This document shows, one piece after another, positions 1-6,189 of a stretch of DNA of 14,735 bases. The position numbers were made by a program, and so were the translations under genes. The notes below the pieces were generated by a model that worked only from the letters and a program-made list of their open reading frames with translations, made no database searches and was not told where the DNA came from. The stretch spans positions 1-14,735 of the forward strand of contig JAGQWW010000027.1 of NCBI GenBank assembly GCA_020436955.1. The letters run 5' to 3'. This stretch comes from Saprospiraceae bacterium. Its GTDB lineage: Bacteria; Bacteroidota; Bacteroidia; Chitinophagales; Saprospiraceae. How positions within the stretch are numbered: the stretch's first letter is position 1; every line of letters starts with the position of its first letter.

Positions 1-2
1 CT

Positions 3-524
3 TTTGTGGTGCATACCTCCGGTGCTACGCCCGGGAGTATCCTTAAAGAACACTTCAAACGTTATGGAGTATTTTATCCGTTACAGACCTTTAGTAAAGA
101 AGTAAATCCGGAGTGGGAAACCATTCCAATCTGTATTGATGCCTCGAATATTGCAGATGTTCATTCATTGCAGGAACTCGGTAAAAAATGTAGTAATACA
201 GTAGTAAGGATTTCTGATGATCAAAGAGCGGCTTTACACGTCGCAGCAGTATTTGCCAATAATTTCACCAACCATATGCTGCACCTTTCCTGGTTAATTG
301 CCAAAGAACATGGAGTGGATTTTTCGATTCTTATGCCTTTGATTAAAGAGACAATAAGAAAGGTGGGTGATAATAATCCGGGCGATATGCAAACAGGACC
401 TGCTTTACGGGAGGATGATAATACGATAGCTGCACACTTGGAACTATTAGCAAATCATCCTGACATTCAATTGGTATATGAAGTGCTTTCCAAAAGCATT
501 TTACAACAAAAGCATAAAAAATGA
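3..524 (+). CDS. Rossmann-like / DUF2520 domain protein, 5'-truncated by window edge
   Basis: The reading frame is open from the first bases (a TTT codon at 3-5 precedes the first GTG), so the gene starts upstream and only the last ~174 codons are present. The visible part carries the signature of the DUF2520 family: VHTSG near the start, then GVFYPLQTFSK and IPICIDAS, followed by an alpha-helical half containing an AAVFANNFTNHM segment and a late GPALREDD motif. In this family an N-terminal NAD(P)-binding Rossmann domain resembling those of pyrroline-carboxylate and 6-phosphogluconate dehydrogenases precedes DUF2520. Full-length members are roughly 250-290 residues, so about 80-110 residues, including the dinucleotide-binding GxGxxG loop, are probably missing. 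The substrate is unknown. The stop codon overlaps the start of the next gene (ATGA), which implies translational coupling. The family call is firm; the biochemical role is not known. Confidence 0.85.
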   Translation, partial: FVVHTSGATPGSILKEHFKRYGVFYPLQTFSKEVNPEWETIPICIDASNIADVHSLQELGKKCSNTVVRISDDQRAALHVAAVFANNFTNHMLHLSWLIAKEHGVDFSILMPLIKETIRKVGDNNPGDMQTGPALREDDNTIAAHLELLANHPDIQLVYEVLSKSILQQKHKK

Positions 525-802
525 GAATTGTAGGAGATATAGCTCATCCAAGATTAAAGATTTCCATCTTCCACCATGCGGAGCGTTATGCAGTAAAGTT
601 TGAGCATGCAGGAATAGAAATAACCTTCAAGTTTTCAGCAGAAGAAGGCGCTACAGATTTGGCTTCCATAAAGGCAATGATGGATAATGCTTTTATCGCA
701 GCAGCTGAGGAAAAGCTGCGTGCCCTTATTCCAATGCGATTAGAAAAGATTGCGGAAGTGTTGCCGGCTGCCCGTGAAGGAGAATTTGACGAAATCATTT
801 AA
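521..802 (+). CDS. small conserved-looking protein of unknown function (93 aa)
   Basis: The ATG overlaps the stop of the DUF2520 gene by 4 bp (ATGA at 521-524), a strong sign of a coupled real gene. I do not recognise a named domain. The N-terminal half (residues ~8-40) reads as alternating beta strands: AHPRLKISIF, RYAVKFEH, IEITFKF. The C-terminal half (~45-90) is a predicted amphipathic helix with many Ala and charged residues. There is no signal peptide, membrane segment or Cys/His cluster, so a small soluble cytoplasmic alpha/beta protein is likely. The pattern KISIF...YAVKFE...EITFKF resembles small Bacteroidota hypothetical proteins I have seen, but this is recollection and not a verified match. 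An antisense frame at 586-798 is taken as a shadow because this strand has the coupled start. Confidence 0.75.
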   Translation: MRIVGDIAHPRLKISIFHHAERYAVKFEHAGIEITFKFSAEEGATDLASIKAMMDNAFIAAAEEKLRALIPMRLEKIAEVLPAAREGEFDEII

Positions 803-807
803 ATGTT

Positions 808-839
808 AAAAAATGCTGTTTTTTAAGGCAGCAATGTTT
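808..839 (+). terminator. possible weak stem-loop after the 93-aa gene
   Basis: Six bases after the TAA at 800-802, bases 808-818 (AAAAAATGCTG) can pair with 829-839 (CAGCAATGTTT) at 9 of 11 positions, with a 10-base loop that is mostly T. The stem is AT-rich and lacks a clear downstream T run, so it is at best a weak intrinsic terminator. Its position at the end of a two-gene unit is the main support. Confidence 0.25.
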
Positions 840-901
840 CTATTCCCTTCGTTTTCAAAGCATAGACTGTCTTATAGCACACCTATTTTTTTGACTGTTT
901 G

Positions 902-933
902 CTTGGTTAAGCGAAGGATTCGGGCTACATTCG
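902..933 (+). promoter_or_regulatory. candidate Bacteroidota-type promoter for the sigma gene
   Basis: CTTG at 902-905 followed 20 bases later by TACATTCG at 926-933 resembles the Bacteroidota -33 (TTTG) and -7 (TAnnTTTG) elements, with one mismatch in each. The -7-like box ends only four bases before the ATG at 938, so transcription would begin at or next to the start codon. No Shine-Dalgarno sequence lies close to this ATG. Suggestive only. Confidence 0.25.
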
Positions 934-937
934 GAAT

Positions 938-1528
938 ATGAAACCGGTTATAAATATAGCCCTGCCCCTTGATTACGCGGAAGAAAACTTCATCAAGGCC
1001 TGTGCCCGGAAAGAACTCTGGGCTCAAAAGCGTTTGTACGAAGATTACTATCCTGCTATGATGGGCGTTTGTTTGAGGTACTCCAATAATCAGGACGACG
1101 CGCTTGATATTTTACATGAAGGCTTTATCAAAGTTTTCAAACATATTGGAAAATACCAACCCGGAACCTCCCTTTCAGCTTGGATTCGTCGGATAATGGT
1201 CAATACAGCCATTGACTTTTATCGGAAAAACATAAGAAGGCGAACCGAGTCCATCGACCAGGCATATCACATCAGTTCAGAAGATGCCGATGCTATCAGC
1301 CAGTACAGTGAAAAGGAAATTTTAAAAGCGGTACAAGATTTGACCCCTGCTTATAGAACAGTTTTTAATCTGTATGTAATTGAGGGCTATTCCCACAAGG
1401 AAATTGGAGACATGCTCGGAATTACAGAGAGTACTTCTCGTTCGAATCTTGTAAAGGCTCGTGTAAAATTGCAGGATGCCCTGCATGCAAAGGCAAAAAT
1501 CCGTTTATCTGACGGAACAAATGGTTAA
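938..1528 (+). CDS. ECF-type RNA polymerase sigma factor (sigma-70 family)
   Basis: This 196-residue protein has the two-domain architecture of extracytoplasmic-function sigma factors. Region 2 spans roughly residues 25-98: the -10 recognition helices include DALDILHEGFIKVFKHI and then TSLSAWIRRIMVNTAIDFYRK. Region 4 spans about 125-180, with LTPAYRTVFNLYVIEGYSHKEI leading into the helix-turn-helix GITESTSRSNLVKAR. There is no region 1 or region 3. It would direct core RNA polymerase to a specific regulon, usually controlled by a cognate membrane anti-sigma factor; the next gene, 23 bp downstream, is the obvious candidate. The start is nearly forced: an in-frame TAA at 908-910 precedes it, no ATG, GTG or TTG lies between, and the next Met is residue 41. 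There is no nearby ribosome-binding site. The regulon is unknown. Confidence 0.93.
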   Translation: MKPVINIALPLDYAEENFIKACARKELWAQKRLYEDYYPAMMGVCLRYSNNQDDALDILHEGFIKVFKHIGKYQPGTSLSAWIRRIMVNTAIDFYRKNIRRRTESIDQAYHISSEDADAISQYSEKEILKAVQDLTPAYRTVFNLYVIEGYSHKEIGDMLGITESTSRSNLVKARVKLQDALHAKAKIRLSDGTNG

Positions 1529-1551
1529 TTGAGAGGAGAAATCATATTCAG

Positions 1552-3012
1552 GTGAAAGAAGATAGAAAAAGGCTGGATCAGGAAATTAAAGACGCCCTGG
1601 AGGGGATGGAAGTCCCTTACGATGGTAGTTCCTGGGATTTACTTGCCGGCAAGATGCAGGAAGAACCTGATTTGATGTCCGAAACGGAATCAGATAAACA
1701 ATTCGATAATTCAGTCAAACAAAAAATAGGCCGTTCAGAGCCCGCATTCAATCCTGCTCACTGGCGTATAATGGCTGAAAGAATCCATCAGGAATTTTCT
1801 TTCCAGGAAAAGTTGGTACGCTATAAAATAGCTGAGATCACCGTAATGATGCTCATCTTTTTGACTGTCTATCAAATCCAACCTTTAAATGAGGGTATCA
1901 AAAAGAAGATAATTCCCGGTATCGAACGGATTCTCCATGTAAACGATAAGAACCAAAAAGGGCAGGCATCACTTGAAAATGATAATAGTATAGAGGCAAT
2001 AGGCTCGGCCAATATTGCAGACAATACCATAGATGAAAATAACCTTTTAGCTAATGGTGCTTTAAGCAGTCATAGCGCCGGTCTAGCCATTACAAAAGAG
2101 GAAGGGGATCTGGTTGAAAAGCCATTCAAACGTCCTTTTGGTTATAACAGACTTCCTTTACATCTTTCATCTAAGCCCGTTCAAAAGTCAAACCTGGTTT
2201 TTCGTGCCAAAGAAAATCGAAAATCTGTTTCCATTATGGAATCATTGGAGTCTAGTCTGGAAGACATGAGTTTGTTGGATGAAAATACCAACCTGGGACT
2301 GGGTACTACGGCTATTAATACTGAAAAAGATCCTTCCAAAGTTCGTGTAAGTATGTTTTCTGCAACAGAATACAACTACATCAAAACGCCTTATGACCCG
2401 ATTTATCCATTGGAAGAATATAGCCGTTACGCTCCCGGATATGGAGGAGGTATCACTTTCGGTTTAAGCTTTGGAAAATGGGAAGTAGAAACAGGTGGTA
2501 TCTATGCGTCCAAAGAGTATGAACCAAGGGTGCCTGATGAAGTGGTTGGTGGTTTGTTGACAACCGGACTGATTACCATTTCCTTTGAAAATATCCAGTT
2601 GAATATGCTGGAAGTTCCTGTGAATCTTCGATATAACTTTGGACAACTTCAAAAATGGCGCTTTTATGGACAGACAGGAGCTTCGCTTCACCTGGCCATG
2701 CAAGCACACTATGATAAATTTCCCAATAACTTCTACTCAGGTTTTGCCCGTCAAACAGTTGACAATTCCAGTCTAGCCAAGAAAAAATTCCCGGATGGTC
2801 TGCTTGAGGGCGGAAACTTCCAGGAAAATTCCTACTTCACGGCCAATTTAGGTTTAGGAGTGGAAAGGTTGTTGAGCACAAGATGGAGCTTATTCTTGCA
2901 GCCTAGTGTTCAAGCCTATTTATTGCCCGGGTATAATTATGGCTTGGGACCTAATCAGGATCGTATCAGTACCTTCTCTATCCTTACCGGTGCTCGTGTT
3001 ACACTTTGGTAA
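1552..3012 (+). CDS. membrane-tethered outer-membrane beta-barrel protein, probable anti-sigma partner
   Basis: A 486-residue protein in three parts. The cytoplasmic N-terminus (1-90) holds two related segments with the pattern [I/V]K-hydrophobic-x(n)-P-x(n)-W-x(7)-hydrophobic: W28 in SSWDLLAGKM and W71 in AHWRIMAERI. This is a pattern found in Bacteroidota sigma-linked membrane proteins. One hydrophobic segment follows (about 93-110, AEITVMMLIFLTVYQ). A ~155-residue polar linker leads to a C-terminal domain (about 265-486) with alternating strands, GGGITFGLSFG, EVETGGIY, VPVNLRYNFG and a final Trp, typical of PorT-like/OMP_b-brl barrels. It lies 23 bp after the sigma gene, so it probably senses envelope state and binds that sigma factor. 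The start is GTG at 1552, with AGGAG 13 bases upstream; no ATG, GTG or TTG precedes it in frame. The barrel call is fairly sure; the anti-sigma role is inferred. Confidence 0.8.
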   Translation: MKEDRKRLDQEIKDALEGMEVPYDGSSWDLLAGKMQEEPDLMSETESDKQFDNSVKQKIGRSEPAFNPAHWRIMAERIHQEFSFQEKLVRYKIAEITVMMLIFLTVYQIQPLNEGIKKKIIPGIERILHVNDKNQKGQASLENDNSIEAIGSANIADNTIDENNLLANGALSSHSAGLAITKEEGDLVEKPFKRPFGYNRLPLHLSSKPVQKSNLVFRAKENRKSVSIMESLESSLEDMSLLDENTNLGLGTTAINTEKDPSKVRVSMFSATEYNYIKTPYDPIYPLEEYSRYAPGYGGGITFGLSFGKWEVETGGIYASKEYEPRVPDEVVGGLLTTGLITISFENIQLNMLEVPVNLRYNFGQLQKWRFYGQTGASLHLAMQAHYDKFPNNFYSGFARQTVDNSSLAKKKFPDGLLEGGNFQENSYFTANLGLGVERLLSTRWSLFLQPSVQAYLLPGYNYGLGPNQDRISTFSILTGARVTLW

Positions 3013-3076
3013 GATTTTCGCTGTAATCATATTTGATATTTTTATGATTTGTTTTACCTCCCGGTAAATAAGTGGT

Positions 3077-3808
3077 ATGCGTTATGCTCTTTTGATAATC
3101 TTGTTTTTTATTGCAGTATCGGAAGTACCAGCTCAGGTACAACCTAATGTTGATGAAATGCCTTATTTCCCGGGGTGTACGGACGCTACAAAAGGAAGTG
3201 AGGAAAAAAGAGACTGTTCCAACCAGAATCTTATTGCTTTTATTTCAAATAATTTGGCCTATCCGGATAGTGCATTGCAAGCAGGCATCGAAGGGACCGT
3301 TTACATCGGTTTTACCATAAATGAGAAAGGCGAGGTTGTTAATCCTTCTTTGCTGAAAGATCTCGGTTACGGATGTGGTTTCGAGGCTATTCGAATTGTT
3401 GAAGAAATGCCTGATTGGGAACCTGCCATGAAAAATGGAAAACCGGTTTCAGTTGACATGAGTTTGCCCATTCGGTTTTCCCTTCAAGCGACAGATGGTG
3501 CTGATCTTACAATATTTTGGGCAGGCCTAAACGGGAATCAAACCTCCAGAAAGCAATTAGTTGCAGCAAAATCATCACCCATTGTAGTAAGAGACAGAGA
3601 AGGCAATACCCTTGAAGTTGAAGAACTTTGGATTGCTTACCGCAGAAGCTTTTGGAAAAAAGTAGCTCATAGCCGTGGAACGCTTACGCCTAAAATGAAA
3701 AGGATTTTATGGTGGTCCAGACCGGGCGGTGAATTGACCCTGGTTGCAAGTGTCCAACAAAATGGAAAGTTCTACGAAGTGAATAAGGTACTTACAGTTA
3801 GTGAATAA
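3077..3808 (+). CDS. secreted/periplasmic TonB C-terminal domain protein with GldM-like tail
   Basis: Residues 1-19 form a signal peptide (MRYALLIILFFIAV...VPAQ). Residues ~28-135 match the Bacteroidota version of the TonB C-terminal domain: MPYFPGC, LIAFISNNLAYPDSALQAGIEGTVYIGFTI split over 52-81, and then EAIRIVEEMPDWEPAMKNGK with the closing LPIRF. This domain normally contacts outer-membrane receptors, but here it lacks the usual N-terminal membrane anchor and Pro-rich spacer, so the protein looks freely exported. Two cysteines (C34, C47) flank an insertion. Residues ~140-243 form a second domain, with GTLTPKMKRILWWSRPGGEL near 201-220 resembling the C-terminal domain of gliding/T9SS protein GldM; this resemblance is tentative. 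The gene lies 64 bp after the barrel gene on the same strand and may share its transcript. Its role is probably in envelope signalling or transport. Confidence 0.8.
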   Translation: MRYALLIILFFIAVSEVPAQVQPNVDEMPYFPGCTDATKGSEEKRDCSNQNLIAFISNNLAYPDSALQAGIEGTVYIGFTINEKGEVVNPSLLKDLGYGCGFEAIRIVEEMPDWEPAMKNGKPVSVDMSLPIRFSLQATDGADLTIFWAGLNGNQTSRKQLVAAKSSPIVVRDREGNTLEVEELWIAYRRSFWKKVAHSRGTLTPKMKRILWWSRPGGELTLVASVQQNGKFYEVNKVLTVSE

Positions 3809-3821
3809 CCACTCTTGAATA

Positions 3822-3905
3822 GTTACGGTTTACGATGTACGAATTACGGTAAAAGAGCCAAGATCCAAAACATACATCAAATCAGCTCCCGTATTCCGTA
3901 AACCG
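3822..3905. repeat. intergenic inverted repeat related to the IS target palindrome
   Basis: In the 167-bp gap before paaZ, CGGTTTACGATGTACG (3826-3841) is an inverted match to CGTATTCCGTAAACCG (3890-3905) at 13 of 16 positions. The left arm continues into ACGAATTACGGTAAA (3839-3853). The same words, ACGAATTACGG and TACGGTTTACGA, make up the palindrome broken by the IS at 6101-7537. Two copies in one window suggest a dispersed, degenerate intergenic repeat. It has no T run typical of a terminator. Confidence 0.6.
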
Positions 3906-3918
3906 GCTCCCGACTTTA

Positions 3919-3932
3919 TTGGTTGTAACCAA
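3919..3932. promoter_or_regulatory. short dyad upstream of paaZ, possible operator
   Basis: TTGGTT-GT-AACCAA is a perfect 6-bp dyad with a 2-bp centre, ending 43 bases before the paaZ ATG. A second AACCAA half-site lies at 3957-3962. The position fits a repressor operator for the aromatic-degradation gene, but no regulator gene is in view and dyads of this size can arise by chance. Confidence 0.25.
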
Positions 3933-3975
3933 TCTTCGCTTTACCTTAGCGCTCCTAACCAAATAAGAAGAAGTA

Positions 3976-6030
3976 ATGGCTGAAAAGATTTTAAACTACG
4001 CTACAGGTAAGTGGGTACCATATCAAGATGATAGCCTTCCTCAATACAATGCGGTCAATGGTGATTTGATAGGAACCGCCGGGGAAAAAGGTCTTGATTT
4101 CGAGTCTATGTTAGATTATGCAAGGAAAACAGGTGGACCTGCTTTACGCAAAATGACTTTTCAGGAAAGAGGTAGAATGCTTAAGGCTTTGGCACTTCAC
4201 CTCACTACCATTAAAAAGAAATATTATCCCTTAAGCTTTCAAACCGGAGCAACAAAGATTGACAGTTGGGTAGATATCGATGGAGGCATCGGGACCCTTT
4301 TTGCTTATGCATCCTTACGGAAAAAATTTCCTAATGAGCCGTTTTACGTTGATGGAGAAGCGGCCAGGCTTTCTAAAGAAGGCACCTTTATTGGTCACCA
4401 TATCATGGTACCAAAACATGGAGTAGCGGTGCATATCAATGCCTTCAATTTCCCAATATGGGGTATGTTGGAAAAAGCTTCAGTGAATTGGCTGGCAGGG
4501 GTACCTTGTGTCATCAAAGCTTCTGAGGTGACCTCCTTTTTGACGGCTGCCATGGTAAAAGATATTGTGGAATCCGGAATTTTGCCGGAGGGATCTATTC
4601 AGCTGGTTACCGGTTCCGGTGTCGGCATTTTGGACCACCTGACTTCACAAGATGTAGCAACATTTACCGGCTCAGCTTCTACAGGAAGAAAATTAAAGTC
4701 CTTACCAAACATCATAGAAAATGCAATTCCTTTCAACATGGAGGCAGATAGTTTAAATGCTGCTGTGCTTGGATTGGATGTGGAGCCGGGATCGGAAGAG
4801 TTTGATTTGTTTGTAAAAGAAGTGAAGCGGGAAATGACCTCTAAAGCAGGTCAAAAATGTACCGCTGTCAGACGCATCATTGTACCGGAAAGCAGATTGG
4901 AAGCTGTGCGTGATGCATTGACTGCCAGTCTTCAAAAAACCACCATAGGTGACCCAATGGTAGAAGGAGTAAAAATGGGTTCCCTGGTTTCAAGAGATCA
5001 ATTGCTAGAAGTACAGAGCAGGTTGGAAATTTTAAAAAAGGAGCAAGAGGTAGTTTTTGGTGGTAATGGCCACCTGGACCTTATGGGTGGAGATGCAAAC
5101 AAGGGTGCATTTATGGCTCCGACTTTATTTTTCAACAGTGATCCTTTTCATAAACACGCCTGCCATACCGTGGAAGCATTTGGACCGGTAAGTACCATTA
5201 TGCCTTACAGAACCACGGAAGACGCCATTGAATTGGCTAACATGGGTAAAGGGTCTTTGGTTTCAACAGTATGTACCTATGACCAAAATATTGCGAGAGA
5301 CTATGTAATGGGCTCTGCGGCTTATCACGGTCGTATCCTGATCCTTAACAGGGAATCTGCCAAGGAAAGTACTGGTCATGGTTCTCCTATGCCATTATTG
5401 GTCCACGGTGGACCAGGTAGAGCAGGAGGTGGTGAAGAAATGGGAGGTGTTAGAGGCGTAAAACACTATTTGCAAAGAACTGCTATACAGGGTCATCCAA
5501 CCATGATTACCGCAATAACCAATCAATACCAGGTGGGTGGTGCACAACGTGAGGATGATATTCATCCTTTCAGAAAACATTTTGAAGAAATCCAGGTAGG
5601 AGATACCCTAATTACCGCAAAACATACCGTAACAGAAGCCGACATCACCAATTTTGCCAACGTAAGTGGTGACAACTTCTACGCTCACATGGACGCCACT
5701 TCTCTAGAAGGAACTATATTCGAAGGCAGGGTAGCACACGGCTATTTTATCCTTTCCAAAGCTGCCGGACTTTTTGTAGAAGCCAAAAAAGGACCAGTAC
5801 TGCTGAATTATGGAATTGACGAATGTCGTTTTACCAAGCCTGTATATCCGGGAATGACCATCGGCGTAAAACTTACCGTAAAAGAAAAAGTAGATCAAGA
5901 AAAACGAAGTGAGGAAGATATCGCTAAAGGTATCGTTCGCTGGTTGGTGGAGGTGTATGACGAAACCAATGAAACTTGTGCACTTGCTACTATTTTAACG
6001 ATGGTGAGGAAGATAGATCAGAGTAGTTAG
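3976..6030 (+). CDS. paaZ: PaaZ, bifunctional oxepin-CoA hydrolase / 3-oxo-5,6-dehydrosuberyl-CoA semialdehyde dehydrogenase
   Basis: In the aerobic phenylacetyl-CoA pathway, PaaZ opens the oxepin-CoA ring by hydrolysis (C-terminal MaoC-type hydratase) and oxidises the resulting aldehyde with NADP+ (N-terminal aldehyde dehydrogenase). The 684 residues match the full-length bifunctional protein. The dehydrogenase part (about 1-520) has FTGSASTGRKL for cofactor binding, E256 in PFNMEADSLN and catalytic C295 in GQKCTA, at the same numbers as I recall for the E. coli enzyme. The hydratase part (about 545-680) has the D566/H571 pair in SGDNFYAHMD followed by FEGRVAHGYF. Both active sites look intact. 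The start ATG follows AAGAAGAAGTA, a weak purine-rich leader. No paaABCDE, paaG or paaK gene is nearby, so the rest of the pathway, if present, is encoded elsewhere. The downstream intergenic repeat has been split by an insertion sequence. Confidence 0.96.
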   Translation: MAEKILNYATGKWVPYQDDSLPQYNAVNGDLIGTAGEKGLDFESMLDYARKTGGPALRKMTFQERGRMLKALALHLTTIKKKYYPLSFQTGATKIDSWVDIDGGIGTLFAYASLRKKFPNEPFYVDGEAARLSKEGTFIGHHIMVPKHGVAVHINAFNFPIWGMLEKASVNWLAGVPCVIKASEVTSFLTAAMVKDIVESGILPEGSIQLVTGSGVGILDHLTSQDVATFTGSASTGRKLKSLPNIIENAIPFNMEADSLNAAVLGLDVEPGSEEFDLFVKEVKREMTSKAGQKCTAVRRIIVPESRLEAVRDALTASLQKTTIGDPMVEGVKMGSLVSRDQLLEVQSRLEILKKEQEVVFGGNGHLDLMGGDANKGAFMAPTLFFNSDPFHKHACHTVEAFGPVSTIMPYRTTEDAIELANMGKGSLVSTVCTYDQNIARDYVMGSAAYHGRILILNRESAKESTGHGSPMPLLVHGGPGRAGGGEEMGGVRGVKHYLQRTAIQGHPTMITAITNQYQVGGAQREDDIHPFRKHFEEIQVGDTLITAKHTVTEADITNFANVSGDNFYAHMDATSLEGTIFEGRVAHGYFILSKAAGLFVEAKKGPVLLNYGIDECRFTKPVYPGMTIGVKLTVKEKVDQEKRSEEDIAKGIVRWLVEVYDETNETCALATILTMVRKIDQSS

Positions 6031-6100
6031 AGATGGAAGATGGAGGATGAAAGATGAAAGATAGGAGATAGGAGATAGGTGATGGGGGATATAGGGATTT
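6031..6100 (+). repeat. degenerate 7-bp tandem repeat (ten units) right after the paaZ stop
   Basis: Beginning at the base after the paaZ TAG, the sequence divides into ten heptamers: AGATGGA twice, GGATGAA, AGATGAA, AGATAGG three times, TGATGGG, GGATATA, GGGATTT. The consensus is roughly RGATRGR. A matching array in the opposite orientation follows the VWA gene stop at 7535-7569. The array is noncoding and purine-rich on this strand; its function is unknown. Confidence 0.75.
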
Positions 6101-6111
6101 AATTTACGAAT

Positions 6112-6119
6112 TACGGTTT
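6112..6119. repeat. left target-site duplication of the IS (TACGGTTT)
   Basis: TACGGTTT here is repeated exactly at 7500-7507, directly abutting both ends of the IS. Eight base pairs is a normal duplication length for the IS256 family. A ninth base does not match (T on the left, C on the right). Confidence 0.92.
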
Positions 6120-6145
6120 GAGTCTTTCCAAAATTTTGTGTATTT
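6120..6145. repeat. left terminal inverted repeat of the IS256-family element
   Basis: Starts GAGTCTTTCC and contains TTTTGTGTATTT at 6134-6145. It matches the right end at 20 of 26 positions when read inward from each boundary. Confidence 0.85.
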
Positions 6146-6189
6146 GGCTTTTGTTGATACAGTTTTCGTAGAGTTGATTAAATAAGGTT

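Noticed and set aside
586..798. Minus-strand 70-codon frame opposite the 93-aa gene
   Set aside because: The plus-strand gene has a coupled ATGA start and a plausible alpha/beta composition; the antisense frame has no such support.
3111..3320. Plus-strand 69-codon frame inside the TonB-C gene
   Set aside because: It is out of frame with a well-supported domain protein and shows no independent features.
6031..6100. Heptamer array considered as a CRISPR array or coding repeat
   Set aside because: The units are 7 bp, contiguous and without spacers, and no long open frame with a sensible start covers them.
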